From NCBI RefSeq assembly GCF_001651855.1, contig NZ_LNQC01000034.1, positions 1 to 62,827 on the forward strand: a stretch of 62,827 nt of DNA, read 5' to 3'. A program made the position numbers and the translations under genes. The notes below the pieces were generated by a model. That model was not told the origin of the DNA. It worked only from the letters and a program-made list of their open reading frames with translations, and did not search any database. Numbering within the stretch: the stretch's first letter is position 1; every line of letters begins with the position of its first letter. Below are positions 26,210-36,451 of this stretch, piece after piece. This DNA is from Sinorhizobium americanum (lineage in GTDB: Bacteria > Pseudomonadota > Alphaproteobacteria > Rhizobiales > Rhizobiaceae).

Positions 26210-27295
26210 ATGGCACAAAACTCTTTGCGGCTCGTAGAGGACAAATCGGTGGACAAAAGCAAGGCACTTGAAGCGGCTCTTTCCCAGATCGAACGTTCGT
26301 TCGGCAAGGGATCGATCATGAAGCTCGGATCGAAGGACAGCGTCGTCGAGATCGAAACCGTCTCGACCGGGTCGCTCGGCCTCGATATTGCGCTCGGCAT
26401 CGGTGGCCTGCCGAAAGGCCGCATCATCGAGATTTACGGACCGGAAAGCTCGGGCAAGACGACCTTGGCGCTGCAGACAGTCGCCGAGGCGCAGAAGAAG
26501 GGCGGCATCTGCGCCTTCGTCGACGCCGAACACGCGCTTGATCCGGTCTATGCACGCAAGCTCGGCGTCGACCTGGAAAACCTCCTGATCTCGCAGCCCG
26601 ACACGGGCGAGCAGGCGCTCGAAATCACCGACACCCTGGTTCGCTCCGGCGCGATCGACGTGCTTGTCGTCGACTCGGTGGCCGCGCTTGTGCCGCGTGC
26701 CGAAATCGAAGGCGAGATGGGCGACAGTCTGCCGGGCATGCAGGCCCGCCTGATGAGCCAGGCGCTGCGCAAGCTGACCGCATCGATCTCCAAGTCCAAC
26801 TGCATGGTGATCTTCATCAACCAGATCCGCATGAAGATCGGCGTGATGTTCGGCTCGCCGGAAACGACGACGGGCGGCAACGCACTGAAGTTCTACGCAT
26901 CGGTCCGCCTCGACATCCGCCGTATCGGCTCGGTCAAGGAGCGCGAGGAGGTCGTCGGCAACCAGACCCGCGTTAAGGTGGTTAAGAACAAGATGGCGCC
27001 GCCCTTCAAGCAGGTTGAGTTCGACATCATGTATGGCGAAGGCGTTTCCAAGACCGGCGAACTGATCGACCTCGGCGTCAAGGCCGGGATTGTCGAGAAA
27101 TCGGGCGCGTGGTTCTCCTACAACAGTCAACGTCTCGGCCAGGGCCGCGAGAACGCCAAGCTGTTCCTGCGCGACAATCCGGATCTTGCTCGCGAGATCG
27201 AGATGGCTTTGCGGCAGAACGCCGGGCTGATTGCCGACCGGTTCCTGGAGAATGGCGGGCCGGAGAGCGAAGGCGACGAAGCCGCCGACATGTAA
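26210..27295 (+). CDS. recA: recombinase RecA
   Basis: 361-residue recombinase for homologous recombination and LexA self-cleavage. Walker A is GPESSGKTT, Walker B is [13 protein letters not shown], and the L2 loop [20 protein letters not shown] binds single-stranded DNA. The acidic C-terminal tail ([10 protein letters not shown]) is present. The start [12 protein letters not shown] follows AAAGGTGG. A longer frame from 26114 runs through the promoter and is rejected. Confidence 0.98.
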   Translation: MAQNSLRLVEDKSVDKSKALEAALSQIERSFGKGSIMKLGSKDSVVEIETVSTGSLGLDIALGIGGLPKGRIIEIYGPESSGKTTLALQTVAEAQKKGGICAFVDAEHALDPVYARKLGVDLENLLISQPDTGEQALEITDTLVRSGAIDVLVVDSVAALVPRAEIEGEMGDSLPGMQARLMSQALRKLTASISKSNCMVIFINQIRMKIGVMFGSPETTTGGNALKFYASVRLDIRRIGSVKEREEVVGNQTRVKVVKNKMAPPFKQVEFDIMYGEGVSKTGELIDLGVKAGIVEKSGAWFSYNSQRLGQGRENAKLFLRDNPDLAREIEMALRQNAGLIADRFLENGGPESEGDEAADM

Positions 27296-27325
27296 GAGCC
27301 AGACGTTTCAGTTTGGATGCCCATC

Positions 27326-27356
27326 AACCGGCCATCGATCAGATCGGCCGGTTTTT
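27326..27356 (+). terminator. terminator after recA
   Basis: AACCGGCC (27326-27333) and GGCCGGTT (27346-27353) form an 8-bp stem followed by TTTTT. It separates recA from alaS. Confidence 0.82.
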
Positions 27357-27523
27357 GCTGCCGTCTGGACAGCATGATATGCGGAAGATAAAAGCCTGTG
27401 GTTCCGGTGACGGCGTCATCGGCGAGGCGGCTATGCGTGATAGACGCGGGGTTGAAGGAAAACGGCGCAAGGCGCGAAAAAACGCGTGGGTTGCAGCCGG
27501 CATGTGCACAGATAGGACGCAAG

Positions 27524-30187
27524 ATGAGCGGCGTGAATGAAATCCGGTCGATGTTTCTCGACTATTTCCGCAAGAACGGTCACGAAATCGTGCCGTCCAG
27601 CCCTCTGGTGCCGCGCAACGACCCGACCTTGATGTTCACCAATGCTGGCATGGTGCAGTTCAAGAACGTCTTCACCGGCCTCGAGCAGCGCCCCTATTCG
27701 ACCGCGGCGACGGCGCAGAAATGCGTGCGTGCCGGCGGCAAGCACAACGACCTCGACAATGTCGGCTATACGGCCCGGCACCATACCTTCTTCGAGATGC
27801 TCGGCAACTTTTCCTTCGGCGATTACTTCAAGGAACGTGCGATCGAGCTTGCCTGGAACCTGATCACCAAGGAATACGGCCTCGACTCCAAGCGCCTGCT
27901 CGTCACCGTCTATCACACCGATGATGAAGCCTTCGGCCTCTGGAAAAAGATCGCCGGCCTCAGCGACGACCGCATCATCCGTATCCCGACCAGCGACAAC
28001 TTCTGGGCGATGGGCGATACCGGCCCCTGCGGTCCGTGCTCTGAAATCTTCTACGATCACGGCGAGCAGATCTGGGGTGGCCCTCCCGGCTCGGCCGAGG
28101 AAGACGGCGACCGCTTCATCGAGATCTGGAACCTCGTCTTCATGCAATACGAGCAGATCACCAAGGAAGAGCGGATCAACCTGCCGCGGCCGTCGATCGA
28201 CACCGGCATGGGTCTGGAGCGCGTCGCCGCCGTGCTGCAGGGTCAGCACGACAATTATGATATCGATCTGTTCCGCGCGCTGATCGCGGCCTCCGAGGAG
28301 GCGACCGGTGTCAAGGCGGAGGGTGACCGCCGCGCGAGCCACCGCGTTATCGCCGACCACCTGCGGTCCTCCGCCTTCCTGATCGCCGATGGCGTGCTGC
28401 CCTCGAACGAGGGACGCGGCTATGTGCTGCGCCGCATCATGCGCCGCGCCATGCGTCATGCGCAGCTTCTTGGCGCGCAGGAGCCGCTGATGTGGAAGCT
28501 CCTGCCGGCGCTCGTCGGCCAGATGGGTCGCGCCTATCCGGAACTGGTGCGCGCCGAAGCGCTGATCTCCGAAACGTTGAAGCTCGAGGAAACCCGCTTC
28601 CGCAAGACGCTGGAGCGCGGCTTGGGCCTTCTGGCGGACGCTTCGGTGGGCCTTTCCGAAGGCGACCAGTTTGACGGCGAAACGGCCTTCAAGCTCTACG
28701 ATACCTACGGCTTCCCGCTCGACCTGACGCAGGACGCGCTGCGTGCCAAGGGGATCACCGTCGATACGGATGCGTTTTCGGTGGCCATGGCGCGGCAGAA
28801 GGCGGAAGCCCGGGCCAACTGGGCCGGTTCCGGCGAAGCGGCCACCGAGACGATCTGGTTTGAACTCAAGGAAAAACACGGCGCCACCGATTTTCTCGGC
28901 TACGATACGGAATCGGCCGAGGGGGTGATCCAGGCGATCGTTCGCGACGGCGCCGTCGTCGAGTCCGCCACCAAGGGCGAGAGCGTCCAGCTAATTCTGA
29001 ACCAGACACCCTTCTACGGAGAATCCGGCGGCCAGATGGGCGATACGGGCGTCATCGTCACCGAGACTGGGAAGGTCACAGTCACAGATACGCAGAAGCG
29101 CGGCGAAGGGCTGTTCGTCCATTACGGAACCGTCTCGGAAGGCGTCATGAAGACGGGCGAGGCGGCCGCGCTCACCGTCGATCATGCCCGCCGTTCGCGA
29201 CTGCGCGCCAACCATTCGGCGACCCATCTGCTGCACGAGGCGCTGCGCGAGGTGCTTGGTACCCATGTGGCGCAGAAGGGCTCGCTCGTCGCGCCCGAGC
29301 GGCTGCGTTTCGACGTATCGCATCCGAAGCCGATGTCGGCGGAGGAACTGAAGGTCGTCGAGGAGATGGCGAACGAAATCATCGTCCAGAACACGCCCGT
29401 CACGACACGGCTGATGAGCGTGGACGATGCGATTGCCGAGGGCGCCATGGCGCTTTTTGGCGAAAAATACGGCGACGAGGTGCGCGTCGTGTCGATGGGT
29501 CAGGGGATTCGCGGTTCGAAGTCCAACCGGCCCTATTCAGTCGAACTCTGCGGCGGCACGCATGTCTCCGCGACCGGCGACATCGGCCTTGTGCGCGTCG
29601 TCTCGGAAAGTGCTGTCGGCGCCGGCGTGCGCCGCATCGAGGCGCTGACCGGCGAAGCCGCGCGAGCCTACCTCAACGAACAGGATGAGCGCGTCAAGAC
29701 ATTGGCATCGGCCCTGAAGGTCCAACCCGCCGATGTCCTCGGGCGGGTAGAGGCGCTTCTTGACGAGCGGCGCAAGCTTGAACGCGAACTCACCGAGGCG
29801 AAGAAGAAGCTCGCGCTCGTCGGCGGTGGCCAGAACGGCTCGGGCGACGCGGCCCGCGAGATCGGCGGCGTCCGGTTCCTCGGCAAGGTGGTTTCCGGCG
29901 TAGAGCCGAAGGACCTCAAGAGCCTTGCCGACGACGGCAAGAAGACGCTCGGATCCGGCGTCGTCGCTTTCGTCGGCGTGTCCGGTGATGGCAAGGCCAG
30001 TGCGGTGGTCGCCGTGACCGACGATCTCACGTCGAAGGTCAACGCCGTTGATCTGGTGCGTGTTGCCTCGGCCGCGCTCGGTGGCAAGGGCGGCGGCGGA
30101 CGGCCCGACATGGCCCAGGCGGGCGGTCCGGACGGCGGGCGCGCTGCCGAAGCGATCGAGGCGGTCGCCATCGCGTTGGCTGGTTGA
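27524..30187 (+). CDS. alaS: alanyl-tRNA synthetase
   Basis: 887 residues that charge tRNA-Ala with alanine and edit mischarged serine or glycine. The class II catalytic core occupies the first 250 residues (FVYxK-type [19 protein letters not shown]-like [12 protein letters not shown]). The editing domain has its zinc-binding HxxxH in [12 protein letters not shown] and a later CGGTHV. The C-terminal C-Ala domain ends in [12 protein letters not shown]. The ATG at 27524 gives the normal family length. recA-alaS is a common rhizobial order. Confidence 0.97.
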   Translation: MSGVNEIRSMFLDYFRKNGHEIVPSSPLVPRNDPTLMFTNAGMVQFKNVFTGLEQRPYSTAATAQKCVRAGGKHNDLDNVGYTARHHTFFEMLGNFSFGDYFKERAIELAWNLITKEYGLDSKRLLVTVYHTDDEAFGLWKKIAGLSDDRIIRIPTSDNFWAMGDTGPCGPCSEIFYDHGEQIWGGPPGSAEEDGDRFIEIWNLVFMQYEQITKEERINLPRPSIDTGMGLERVAAVLQGQHDNYDIDLFRALIAASEEATGVKAEGDRRASHRVIADHLRSSAFLIADGVLPSNEGRGYVLRRIMRRAMRHAQLLGAQEPLMWKLLPALVGQMGRAYPELVRAEALISETLKLEETRFRKTLERGLGLLADASVGLSEGDQFDGETAFKLYDTYGFPLDLTQDALRAKGITVDTDAFSVAMARQKAEARANWAGSGEAATETIWFELKEKHGATDFLGYDTESAEGVIQAIVRDGAVVESATKGESVQLILNQTPFYGESGGQMGDTGVIVTETGKVTVTDTQKRGEGLFVHYGTVSEGVMKTGEAAALTVDHARRSRLRANHSATHLLHEALREVLGTHVAQKGSLVAPERLRFDVSHPKPMSAEELKVVEEMANEIIVQNTPVTTRLMSVDDAIAEGAMALFGEKYGDEVRVVSMGQGIRGSKSNRPYSVELCGGTHVSATGDIGLVRVVSESAVGAGVRRIEALTGEAARAYLNEQDERVKTLASALKVQPADVLGRVEALLDERRKLERELTEAKKKLALVGGGQNGSGDAAREIGGVRFLGKVVSGVEPKDLKSLADDGKKTLGSGVVAFVGVSGDGKASAVVAVTDDLTSKVNAVDLVRVASAALGGKGGGGRPDMAQAGGPDGGRAAEAIEAVAIALAG

Positions 30188-30211
30188 ATGGCTTTGTCTT
30201 GAAGGACGAGA

Positions 30212-30234
30212 AAAGGGCGCTGCGGCGCCCTTTT
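30212..30234. terminator. bidirectional terminator between alaS and the SulP gene
   Basis: AAAGGGCGC and GCGCCCTTT around a TGCG loop, followed by T5 on the plus strand and preceded by A-residues. It lies between converging alaS and the SulP gene. Confidence 0.88.
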
Positions 30235-31893
30235 TCATGCGCTCTTTTCGCTGCGGATGGTCTCGAGCGCCGCCGGGATCGAGCCGCGCATCAAGACACG
30301 CGGTGGACGCACGTGGTGTTGATAGAGGGCGCGGCGAACCTGCGTATTGGCACCGACGATGATGAAGCGCACGCCGATCCTCTCTGCCTTGCGCAACGTG
30401 CCTTCGATGATGTTGGCGGCGGTCGAATCCATGAAAGGGACTTCCGAGCAGTCGAGAATGAAGTTTCGGCGCTGGTCGGCGATCCGATCGAGCACCGCGG
30501 CAACGGTGGCTGCCGAGCCGAAGAAGAAGATGCCTGCGATCCGATAGATCACCGTTTCCGGATCATCGCCGATGACCGGGTGCTCTTCGTCGCTGTTCCC
30601 CGCTTGCAGCATCTCCAGCGGCTTCATTTCACCGACCGAGATGCTTTTCGCCATTCGATTGATGAACAGGATGGCGCCGAGCGCGACGCCGATCACGATC
30701 CCTTCTGTCAGTTCGCGAAAGACTACGACGAAAAAGGTTGCGAGCAGCACGACGGCATCACCGTAGGACGACCGCAAGAGCGCCATGAAAGCCGGCTTTT
30801 CGATCATGTTCCAGGCGACGACCGCAAGCACGCCGGCGAGGGAAGCGAGCGGGATATAGCTTGCGAGCGGTGCGGCAAGCAGCATGAAGAGCAGCAGAAA
30901 GACTGAATGCAGCATGCCGGAAACGGGGCTTGTGCCTCCGGCGCGAACATTGGTTGCCGTGCGGGCAATGGTCCCGGTGACGCAGATGCCGCCGAAGAGC
31001 GCCGAACACAGATTGGCTACCCCCTGGGCAATTAACTCCATGCTGGACCGATGTCTGCGTCCCGTCATGCCATCAGCGACCACGGCCGAAAGCAGTGACT
31101 CGATCGCGCCGAGAAGAGCCAACGAGACCGCATCCGGGAACACCGCAACGGCTTTTTCAAGTGAGAATGGCGGCAAGGTCGGAAGCGGCAGTCCCCGCGG
31201 AATACCGCCGAAGCGAGTGCCGATCGTGTCCGTCGGCAGGTGCAGGACGGCGACGACGACCGATGCGGCGCCGACGGCGATCAGCATTCCGGGCCAATGC
31301 GGCCGCAACCGGCGCAGCGCGAGAATGATGCCGACGGTCATGGTGGCGGTCAGCACCGCGGCCCGATTGACCGTATCGGCGGACCGGCCGAGTGCCACGA
31401 TCTTTTCAACAATCGGCCCCGGTTCGCCGCCTGGTAATGTCAGCCCGAAAAGATCGCGCAGCTGGCTGGCAAAGATGATCACAGCAATCCCGGCCGTGAA
31501 GCCGACCGTGACGGGGTAGGGGATGAACTTGATGTACTGTCCGAGGCGCAAGTAGCCGGCCGCAACGAGCATGAGGCCGGCCGTCGCCGTCGCAAGCAAC
31601 AGGCCGTCGATACCATGCCTGGCGCCGGTCGCAGCGACGAGAACGATGAAGGCACCGGCTGGACCGCCAATCTGGACCCGGCTGCCGCCGAGGAGCGAAA
31701 CGAGAAATCCGCCGACAATTGCGGTGTAGAGGCCGCGGTCGGGGGTTACGCCGGAGGCGATGGCAATGGCCATCGAAAGCGGCAGGGCGACGATGGCGAC
31801 GGTCAGGCCGGCCAAAGCGTCCGCTTTCAGCCTGGCGCTGCCGTATCCCTCGGCGAACACGCTCAGAGTTTTCGGGATAAGAGAATCGGACAT
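30235..31893 (-). CDS. SulP family anion transporter with STAS domain
   Basis: 552-residue inner-membrane transporter of the SLC26/SulP family. About 10-14 hydrophobic segments fill residues 20-425, starting with the family motif LAGLTVAIVALPLSMAIAIA and SRVQIGGPAGAF. A cytoplasmic STAS domain follows (about 440-545, with FILDCSEVPFMDSTAANII). The substrate may be sulfate, bicarbonate or a dicarboxylate; sequence alone does not decide. The ATG at 31893 is used; a GTG 8 codons upstream is possible. It diverges from a broken AraC-type gene. Confidence 0.9.
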   Translation of the reverse strand: MSDSLIPKTLSVFAEGYGSARLKADALAGLTVAIVALPLSMAIAIASGVTPDRGLYTAIVGGFLVSLLGGSRVQIGGPAGAFIVLVAATGARHGIDGLLLATATAGLMLVAAGYLRLGQYIKFIPYPVTVGFTAGIAVIIFASQLRDLFGLTLPGGEPGPIVEKIVALGRSADTVNRAAVLTATMTVGIILALRRLRPHWPGMLIAVGAASVVVAVLHLPTDTIGTRFGGIPRGLPLPTLPPFSLEKAVAVFPDAVSLALLGAIESLLSAVVADGMTGRRHRSSMELIAQGVANLCSALFGGICVTGTIARTATNVRAGGTSPVSGMLHSVFLLLFMLLAAPLASYIPLASLAGVLAVVAWNMIEKPAFMALLRSSYGDAVVLLATFFVVVFRELTEGIVIGVALGAILFINRMAKSISVGEMKPLEMLQAGNSDEEHPVIGDDPETVIYRIAGIFFFGSAATVAAVLDRIADQRRNFILDCSEVPFMDSTAANIIEGTLRKAERIGVRFIIVGANTQVRRALYQHHVRPPRVLMRGSIPAALETIRSEKSA

Positions 31894-32061
31894 CGGCGAA
31901 CTTTCGAGATCCGCCACGTTGGCTGGATCGTACGTGCCGGCATTCTCAGCCTATCTGAGTCGCCATGCCGCACAAGCTGAGCGGGCAGCATTCAGGTCCG
32001 CAGGATTTGTCAAATCGATACGTGGTTTGAACGTGGTCGAGCGAAGCGCGAAAGGTTCGAT

Positions 32062-32908
32062 ATGACGGGCGGTGCTTGGGCGACATATGAGAAGCGGCTT
32101 CACCGCGTCTCGGCCTATATCTACGGGCATCTCGATGAGGAACTGGATCTCGATCGGCTGTCGGAGATCGCCTGTCTTTCGCCGCACCATTGGCACCGCA
32201 TCTACAGGGCGGTGCATGGCGAAACCTTGGCGGCCACCGTCAAGCGATTGCGGCTGCAGCGGGCGGCGGCAGAACTCGTCCAGACCGGTCTTTCCGTCGA
32301 AGCGATTGCGCGACGCTCGGGCTACCCGAATGTTCAGTCCTTCAACCGCACCTTCAAGGCCGCCTATGACCTTCCGCCGGCGCGCTACAGGAAGGAGGGG
32401 AGCCACAAGGCCTTTGAAACCGCTTCCATGGAAGGAAATGCTGTCATGTACGATGTTGACTTGAGGACCATAGAGCCTCTGTTCCTGGCCGGTGTCGCCC
32501 ATTCCGGTTCCTATATGGGTATCGGGGAGGCCTTCGAAACGCTTTACGCCACCCTATTCGAGCGGAACCTGTTCCGGCCGGACATGGAGATGATCGGAAT
32601 CTACCTGGATGACGCGGAACTGGTGAAAACGGACAAGCTCCGATCCTTCGCCTGCGTAACGGTAAACGGTCAGCAGGCGGCCGAGGCGCCGCTTACGCGC
32701 AAAGGATCGACGGCGGGCACTATGCCGTGCTGCGGCACAGGGGGCCCTATGCCGACATGCCGAGGGCCTATCAATGGCTTATGGGACCTGGCTGCCGAAT
32801 TCCGGCCGTGAAATCCGCGACAGCATCATGTTCGAGAAGTATCTGAACAACCCGCGCGAAGTGGCCCCGACCGAGCTGCTCACGGAAATCTATCTGCCGC
32901 TCAAGTGA
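32062..32908 (+). pseudogene. AraC family regulator with GyrI-like domain, two frameshifts
   Basis: The N-terminal AraC DNA-binding domain is intact (two helix-turn-helix units, about 10-105, with RRSGYPNVQSFNRTFKAAY). It is followed by a GyrI-like small-molecule domain (about 130-280). The reading frame is lost near 32701-32706: in the next frame the domain continues as IDGGHYAVLRHRGPYADMPR. It is lost again near 32778-32780, after which the family C-terminus (YGTWLPNSG to EIYLPLK) ends at the TGA 32906-32908. Each site needs one inserted base, so two single-base deletions about 75 bp apart explain it. The unshifted frame stops at 32811. Either a pseudogene or assembly errors. Confidence 0.8.
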
Positions 32909-32940
32909 TGCGGCCTCGTTTCATTTCGACGCTTCAAATA

Positions 32941-32967
32941 CGAAACCCGGCACAAGGCCGGGTTTCG
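32941..32967 (-). terminator. terminator-like hairpin after icd
   Basis: CGAAACCCGGC (32941-32951) and GCCGGGTTTCG (32957-32967) form a strong 11-bp stem between the convergent AraC-type gene and icd. The T-tract is weak on both sides. Confidence 0.65.
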
Positions 32968-32994
32968 CAGTTGGGGGGCTGTTGGGCTGACCGC

Positions 32995-34209
32995 TTAAGC
33001 GGTCATTGCCTTCTTGAGGTTCTCGTCGATCTTGTCGAGGAAGCCGGTGGTCGAGAGCCACGGCTGGTCGGGACCGATCAGCAGCGCCAGGTCCTTGGTC
33101 ATGAAGCCGGCTTCGACCGTTTCGACGCAGACGCGTTCCAGCGTCTCGGAGAACTTGGCGAGCTCGGCATTGCCGTCGAGCTTGGCGCGGTGGGCAAGGC
33201 CGCGGGTCCAGGCGAAGATCGAGGCGATCGAGTTGGTCGAGGTTTCCTCGCCCTTCTGGTGCTGGCGGTAGTGGCGGGTTACCGTGCCGTGTGCGGCTTC
33301 GGCTTCGACCGTCTTGCCGTCCGGCGTCATCAGCACCGAGGTCATCAGGCCGAGCGAGCCGAAGCCCTGAGCGACGATGTCCGACTGCACGTCGCCGTCA
33401 TAATTCTTGCAGGCCCAGACGTAGCCGCCGGACCACTTGAGCGCCGAGGCGACCATGTCGTCGATCAGGCGGTGTTCGTACCAGAGCTTGGCGGCCTTGA
33501 ACTCTTCGGCGAATTCCTCGTCGAACACCTTCTGGAAGATGTCCTTGAAGCGGCCGTCATAGACCTTGAGGATAGTGTTCTTTGTCGAGAGGTAGACCGG
33601 AACCTTGCGCTGCAAGCCGTAGTTGAACGAGGCGCGGGCGAATTCGGTGATCGAATCGTCGAGGTTGTACATGCCCATGGCAACGCCGGCCGACGGTGCG
33701 TCGAAGACGTCGTATTCGATTTCCTTGCCGTCTTCGCCGACGAACTTCATCGTCAGCTTGCCTTTGCCCGGGAACTTGAAATCGGTGGCGCGGTACTGGT
33801 CGCCGAAGGCGTGGCGACCGACGATGATCGGCTTGGTCCAGCCGGGTACGAGGCGCGGCACGTTCTTGCAGATGATCGGCTCGCGGAAGATGACGCCGCC
33901 GAGGATGTTGCGGATCGTGCCGTTCGGCGACTTCCACATTTTCCTCAGATTGAATTCCTCGACGCGTGCTTCATCCGGCGTGATCGTCGCGCATTTGACG
34001 CCGACGCCGTGCTTCTTGATGGCGTTCGCGGCATCGATCGTCACCTGGTCTTCGGTCGCATCGCGGTTCTCGACGCTGAGATCGTAATATTCGAGATCAA
34101 GATCGAGATAGGGGTGGATCAGCTTGTCCTTGATGAACTGCCAGATGATGCGGGTCATCTCATCGCCGTCGAGCTCAACGACCGGATTGGCGACCTTGAT
34201 CTTTGCCAT
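32995..34209 (-). CDS. icd: NADP-dependent isocitrate dehydrogenase
   Basis: 404-residue TCA-cycle enzyme that converts isocitrate to 2-oxoglutarate and makes NADPH. It is of the homodimeric eukaryote-like type: [20 protein letters not shown] at the N-terminus, the isocitrate-binding segment [12 protein letters not shown], and [13 protein letters not shown] with [10 protein letters not shown] for the coenzyme region. The start [10 protein letters not shown] at 34209 is the family start. Monocistronic by spacing. Confidence 0.97.
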   Translation of the reverse strand: MAKIKVANPVVELDGDEMTRIIWQFIKDKLIHPYLDLDLEYYDLSVENRDATEDQVTIDAANAIKKHGVGVKCATITPDEARVEEFNLRKMWKSPNGTIRNILGGVIFREPIICKNVPRLVPGWTKPIIVGRHAFGDQYRATDFKFPGKGKLTMKFVGEDGKEIEYDVFDAPSAGVAMGMYNLDDSITEFARASFNYGLQRKVPVYLSTKNTILKVYDGRFKDIFQKVFDEEFAEEFKAAKLWYEHRLIDDMVASALKWSGGYVWACKNYDGDVQSDIVAQGFGSLGLMTSVLMTPDGKTVEAEAAHGTVTRHYRQHQKGEETSTNSIASIFAWTRGLAHRAKLDGNAELAKFSETLERVCVETVEAGFMTKDLALLIGPDQPWLSTTGFLDKIDENLKKAMTA

Positions 34210-34415
34210 GAATATGCCTCGTGCTTTCTGAGACGCCGTGGCCGACGCCCCTGCGGTGGAAAAATCCACAGCCCTATAGCACTGTGGACCGGCAAGGCAA
34301 AGCATAGTTGGCCGAAACTTTGGGTGCAGCAGGGGCGTCGCCAACTTTGGTGTTCCGGCTTTAATTTCGACGGTTTTTGTGCGAGGGAAGCGGCGAATAG
34401 AGTCAAGGGATCATA

Positions 34416-35243
34416 ATGGCAGGCACTAACAGCGAGCGCGAACTTTTGACGGAGGGTCCGGCGATCATTCTCGCTTATCCGCAGCTGGGTGAGAACATCG
34501 GCATGGTTGCTCGCGCCATGGCGAATTTCGGCCTGTCGGAACTGCGGATCGTCAATCCGCGCGATGGCTGGCCGAATGAAAAGGCGCGTTCGGCCGCCAG
34601 CCGCGCCGATCATGTCATCGACGGGGCCAAACTCTATAACACGCTCGAGGAGGCGATCGCCGACCTCAACTTCGTCTACGCCACCACAGCCCGCGATCGG
34701 GATGGCTACAAGCCCGTCCGCTCGCCGATCGTTGCTGCCCGTTCGCTCCGCGAGCGCTTCAAGACCGGAGAGGCGGTCGGCATCATATTCGGCCGCGAGC
34801 GCACGGGGCTGACCAATGAGGAAGTGGCGCTCGCAGACGAGATCGTAACCTTCCCGGTCAATCCCGCTTTCGCCTCGCTCAATCTTGCCCAAGCCGTACT
34901 GTTGATGTCCTATGAGTGGATGAAGACCGGCATGGAGTCCGAGGACGAGACTTCGTTCCAGGCGATCGAGCAGCGGCCGGCCACGAAGGAACATCTTCAG
35001 GGGCTGTTCGACCATCTCGAGGGGGCGCTCGAGGCACGCAACTATTTTCGCTCCGCCGATAAAAAGCCGAAATTGGTGGAAAATCTCCGCGCTGTTCTGA
35101 CAAGGCCATCCTTCAGCGAGTCCGAAATCCAGGTGCTGCGCGGCGTCATCTCATCGCTCGACCGGTTCACGCGCGAAAACCCGCGTGGCTCGGGCGCGCC
35201 GGCCGGCAGCAGGAAAGTGCAAGGCGACGGTGACGACGACTGA
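34416..35243 (+). CDS. trmJ: TrmH/TrmJ family tRNA/rRNA methyltransferase (SpoU)
   Basis: 275-residue SPOUT methyltransferase. The three motifs of the knotted fold are visible: [35 protein letters not shown], and [16 protein letters not shown]. The TrmJ subgroup 2'-O-methylates nucleotide 32 of some tRNAs; group 1 members are often named this way, and the exact target is inferred. The end of the gene overlaps the start of murI by 14 bases. Confidence 0.88.
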   Translation: MAGTNSERELLTEGPAIILAYPQLGENIGMVARAMANFGLSELRIVNPRDGWPNEKARSAASRADHVIDGAKLYNTLEEAIADLNFVYATTARDRDGYKPVRSPIVAARSLRERFKTGEAVGIIFGRERTGLTNEEVALADEIVTFPVNPAFASLNLAQAVLLMSYEWMKTGMESEDETSFQAIEQRPATKEHLQGLFDHLEGALEARNYFRSADKKPKLVENLRAVLTRPSFSESEIQVLRGVISSLDRFTRENPRGSGAPAGSRKVQGDGDDD

Positions 35244-36033
35244 GCTGAAACCCATCCTCGTCTTCGATAGCGGCATCGGCGGTCTGACGGTGCTGCGCGA
35301 GGCGCGCGTGCTAATGCCGGAGCGGCACTTCATCTATGTCGCCGACGATGCCGGCTTTCCCTATGGCGGCTGGGAGGAGGGGGCGCTAAAGGAGCGGGTG
35401 ATCGCGCTCTTCGGCGACTTGCTCAGAGAGCACGATCCGGAAATCTGCATCATAGCCTGCAATACGGCCTTCACACTGGTCGGAGCGGATTTGCGTGGCG
35501 CCTATCCGCAAATGACCTTCGTCGGCACGGTACCGGCAATCAAGCCGGCGGCCGAACGGACACGTTCAGGTCTCGTCTCTGTTCTGGCAACGCCCGGTAC
35601 GGTGAAACGCGCCTATACGCGTGATCTCATCCAGTCCTTCGCCTCGCAGTGTCACGTGCGTCTCGTCGGCTCGGAGAAGCTGGCACGCATGGCGGAAGCC
35701 TATATCCGCGGCGATAAGCTGGAGGACGAGGCCGTGCTGGCGGAGATCGCCCCCTGCTTTGTCGAGATGGACGGCCGGAAGACCGACATCGTCGTGCTCG
35801 CCTGCACGCATTATCCGTTCATGGCGAACGTCTTCCGGCGGCTGGCGCCCTGGCCGGTCGATTGGCTGGATCCAGCCGAGGCAATCGCGCGGCGGGCGCG
35901 TTCGCTCGTGCCGTTGCCGAACGGTTTCGCACCGTTGAACGGCGAGGATCCGGCGATCTTCACCTCCGGCACGCCGAATTTCGCAACGCGACGGTTGATG
36001 CAAGGGTTTGGGCTCACCGTGCATTCCGCATGA
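35230..36033 (+). CDS. murI: glutamate racemase
   Basis: 267 residues. Makes D-glutamate for peptidoglycan. [11 protein letters not shown] opens the protein; the two catalytic cysteines lie in IIACNTAFT and VLACTHYPF. The start is probably the GTG at 35230 (overlapping trmJ); this puts the FDSG motif 11 residues in, as usual. An in-frame ATG at 35185 would add 15 residues lacking similarity. Confidence 0.9.
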   Translation: MTTTELKPILVFDSGIGGLTVLREARVLMPERHFIYVADDAGFPYGGWEEGALKERVIALFGDLLREHDPEICIIACNTAFTLVGADLRGAYPQMTFVGTVPAIKPAAERTRSGLVSVLATPGTVKRAYTRDLIQSFASQCHVRLVGSEKLARMAEAYIRGDKLEDEAVLAEIAPCFVEMDGRKTDIVVLACTHYPFMANVFRRLAPWPVDWLDPAEAIARRARSLVPLPNGFAPLNGEDPAIFTSGTPNFATRRLMQGFGLTVHSA

Positions 36034-36036
36034 GCG

Positions 36037-36213
36037 TCAGAACGCTGTCGGCAGGATGAAAGCGGCGACTGCAAGGACGATAGCGATCGCAAGGGCGAGG
36101 CTGATCCAGGAGCGCCGCGCTTCCGCCCGCGAAATGACGCAGTAAGGGCGCTTGCCCGCCTCGCGCAATTGCCTGTCGAACTGAAAGTGGTTCTCGGTTT
36201 CGTACTGGGACAT
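36037..36213 (-). CDS. small single-span membrane protein
   Basis: 58 residues: a polar N-terminal half (FQFDRQLREAGKRPYCVISR) and one C-terminal membrane helix (SLALAIAIVLAVAAFILP). Composition is protein-like and the layout is typical of small tail-anchored bacterial proteins. The ATG at 36213 or a GTG four codons upstream may be the start (GAAGAAG precedes the former). It ends 3 bases from murI on the opposite strand. Function unknown. Confidence 0.5.
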   Translation of the reverse strand: MSQYETENHFQFDRQLREAGKRPYCVISRAEARRSWISLALAIAIVLAVAAFILPTAF

Positions 36214-36451
36214 CAGCTTCTTCACATCCTATCTGGGCCCTGTCATCAGGCGACCCTCATTTGACATAGGAGCGAATCTATCCGCTTTCAACTTTTGCGC
36301 GCTTTTTTCAACGAAGCAATTTCTGCTAACTCCCTAGCGTATTCCTGTGAGTTGTCTGAATGGCTGTCCTGACCGGGGCCAAAACCGTGCTAGGTGTCGC
36401 TGGTTTGACGATCCCGGCGGATCGCGAATCAATCCGTGCGAAGAGGTGGGA

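Noticed and set aside
33014..34416. 503-codon plus-strand frame opposite icd
   Set aside because: Antisense shadow of icd; it has no start signal and no recognisable domain.
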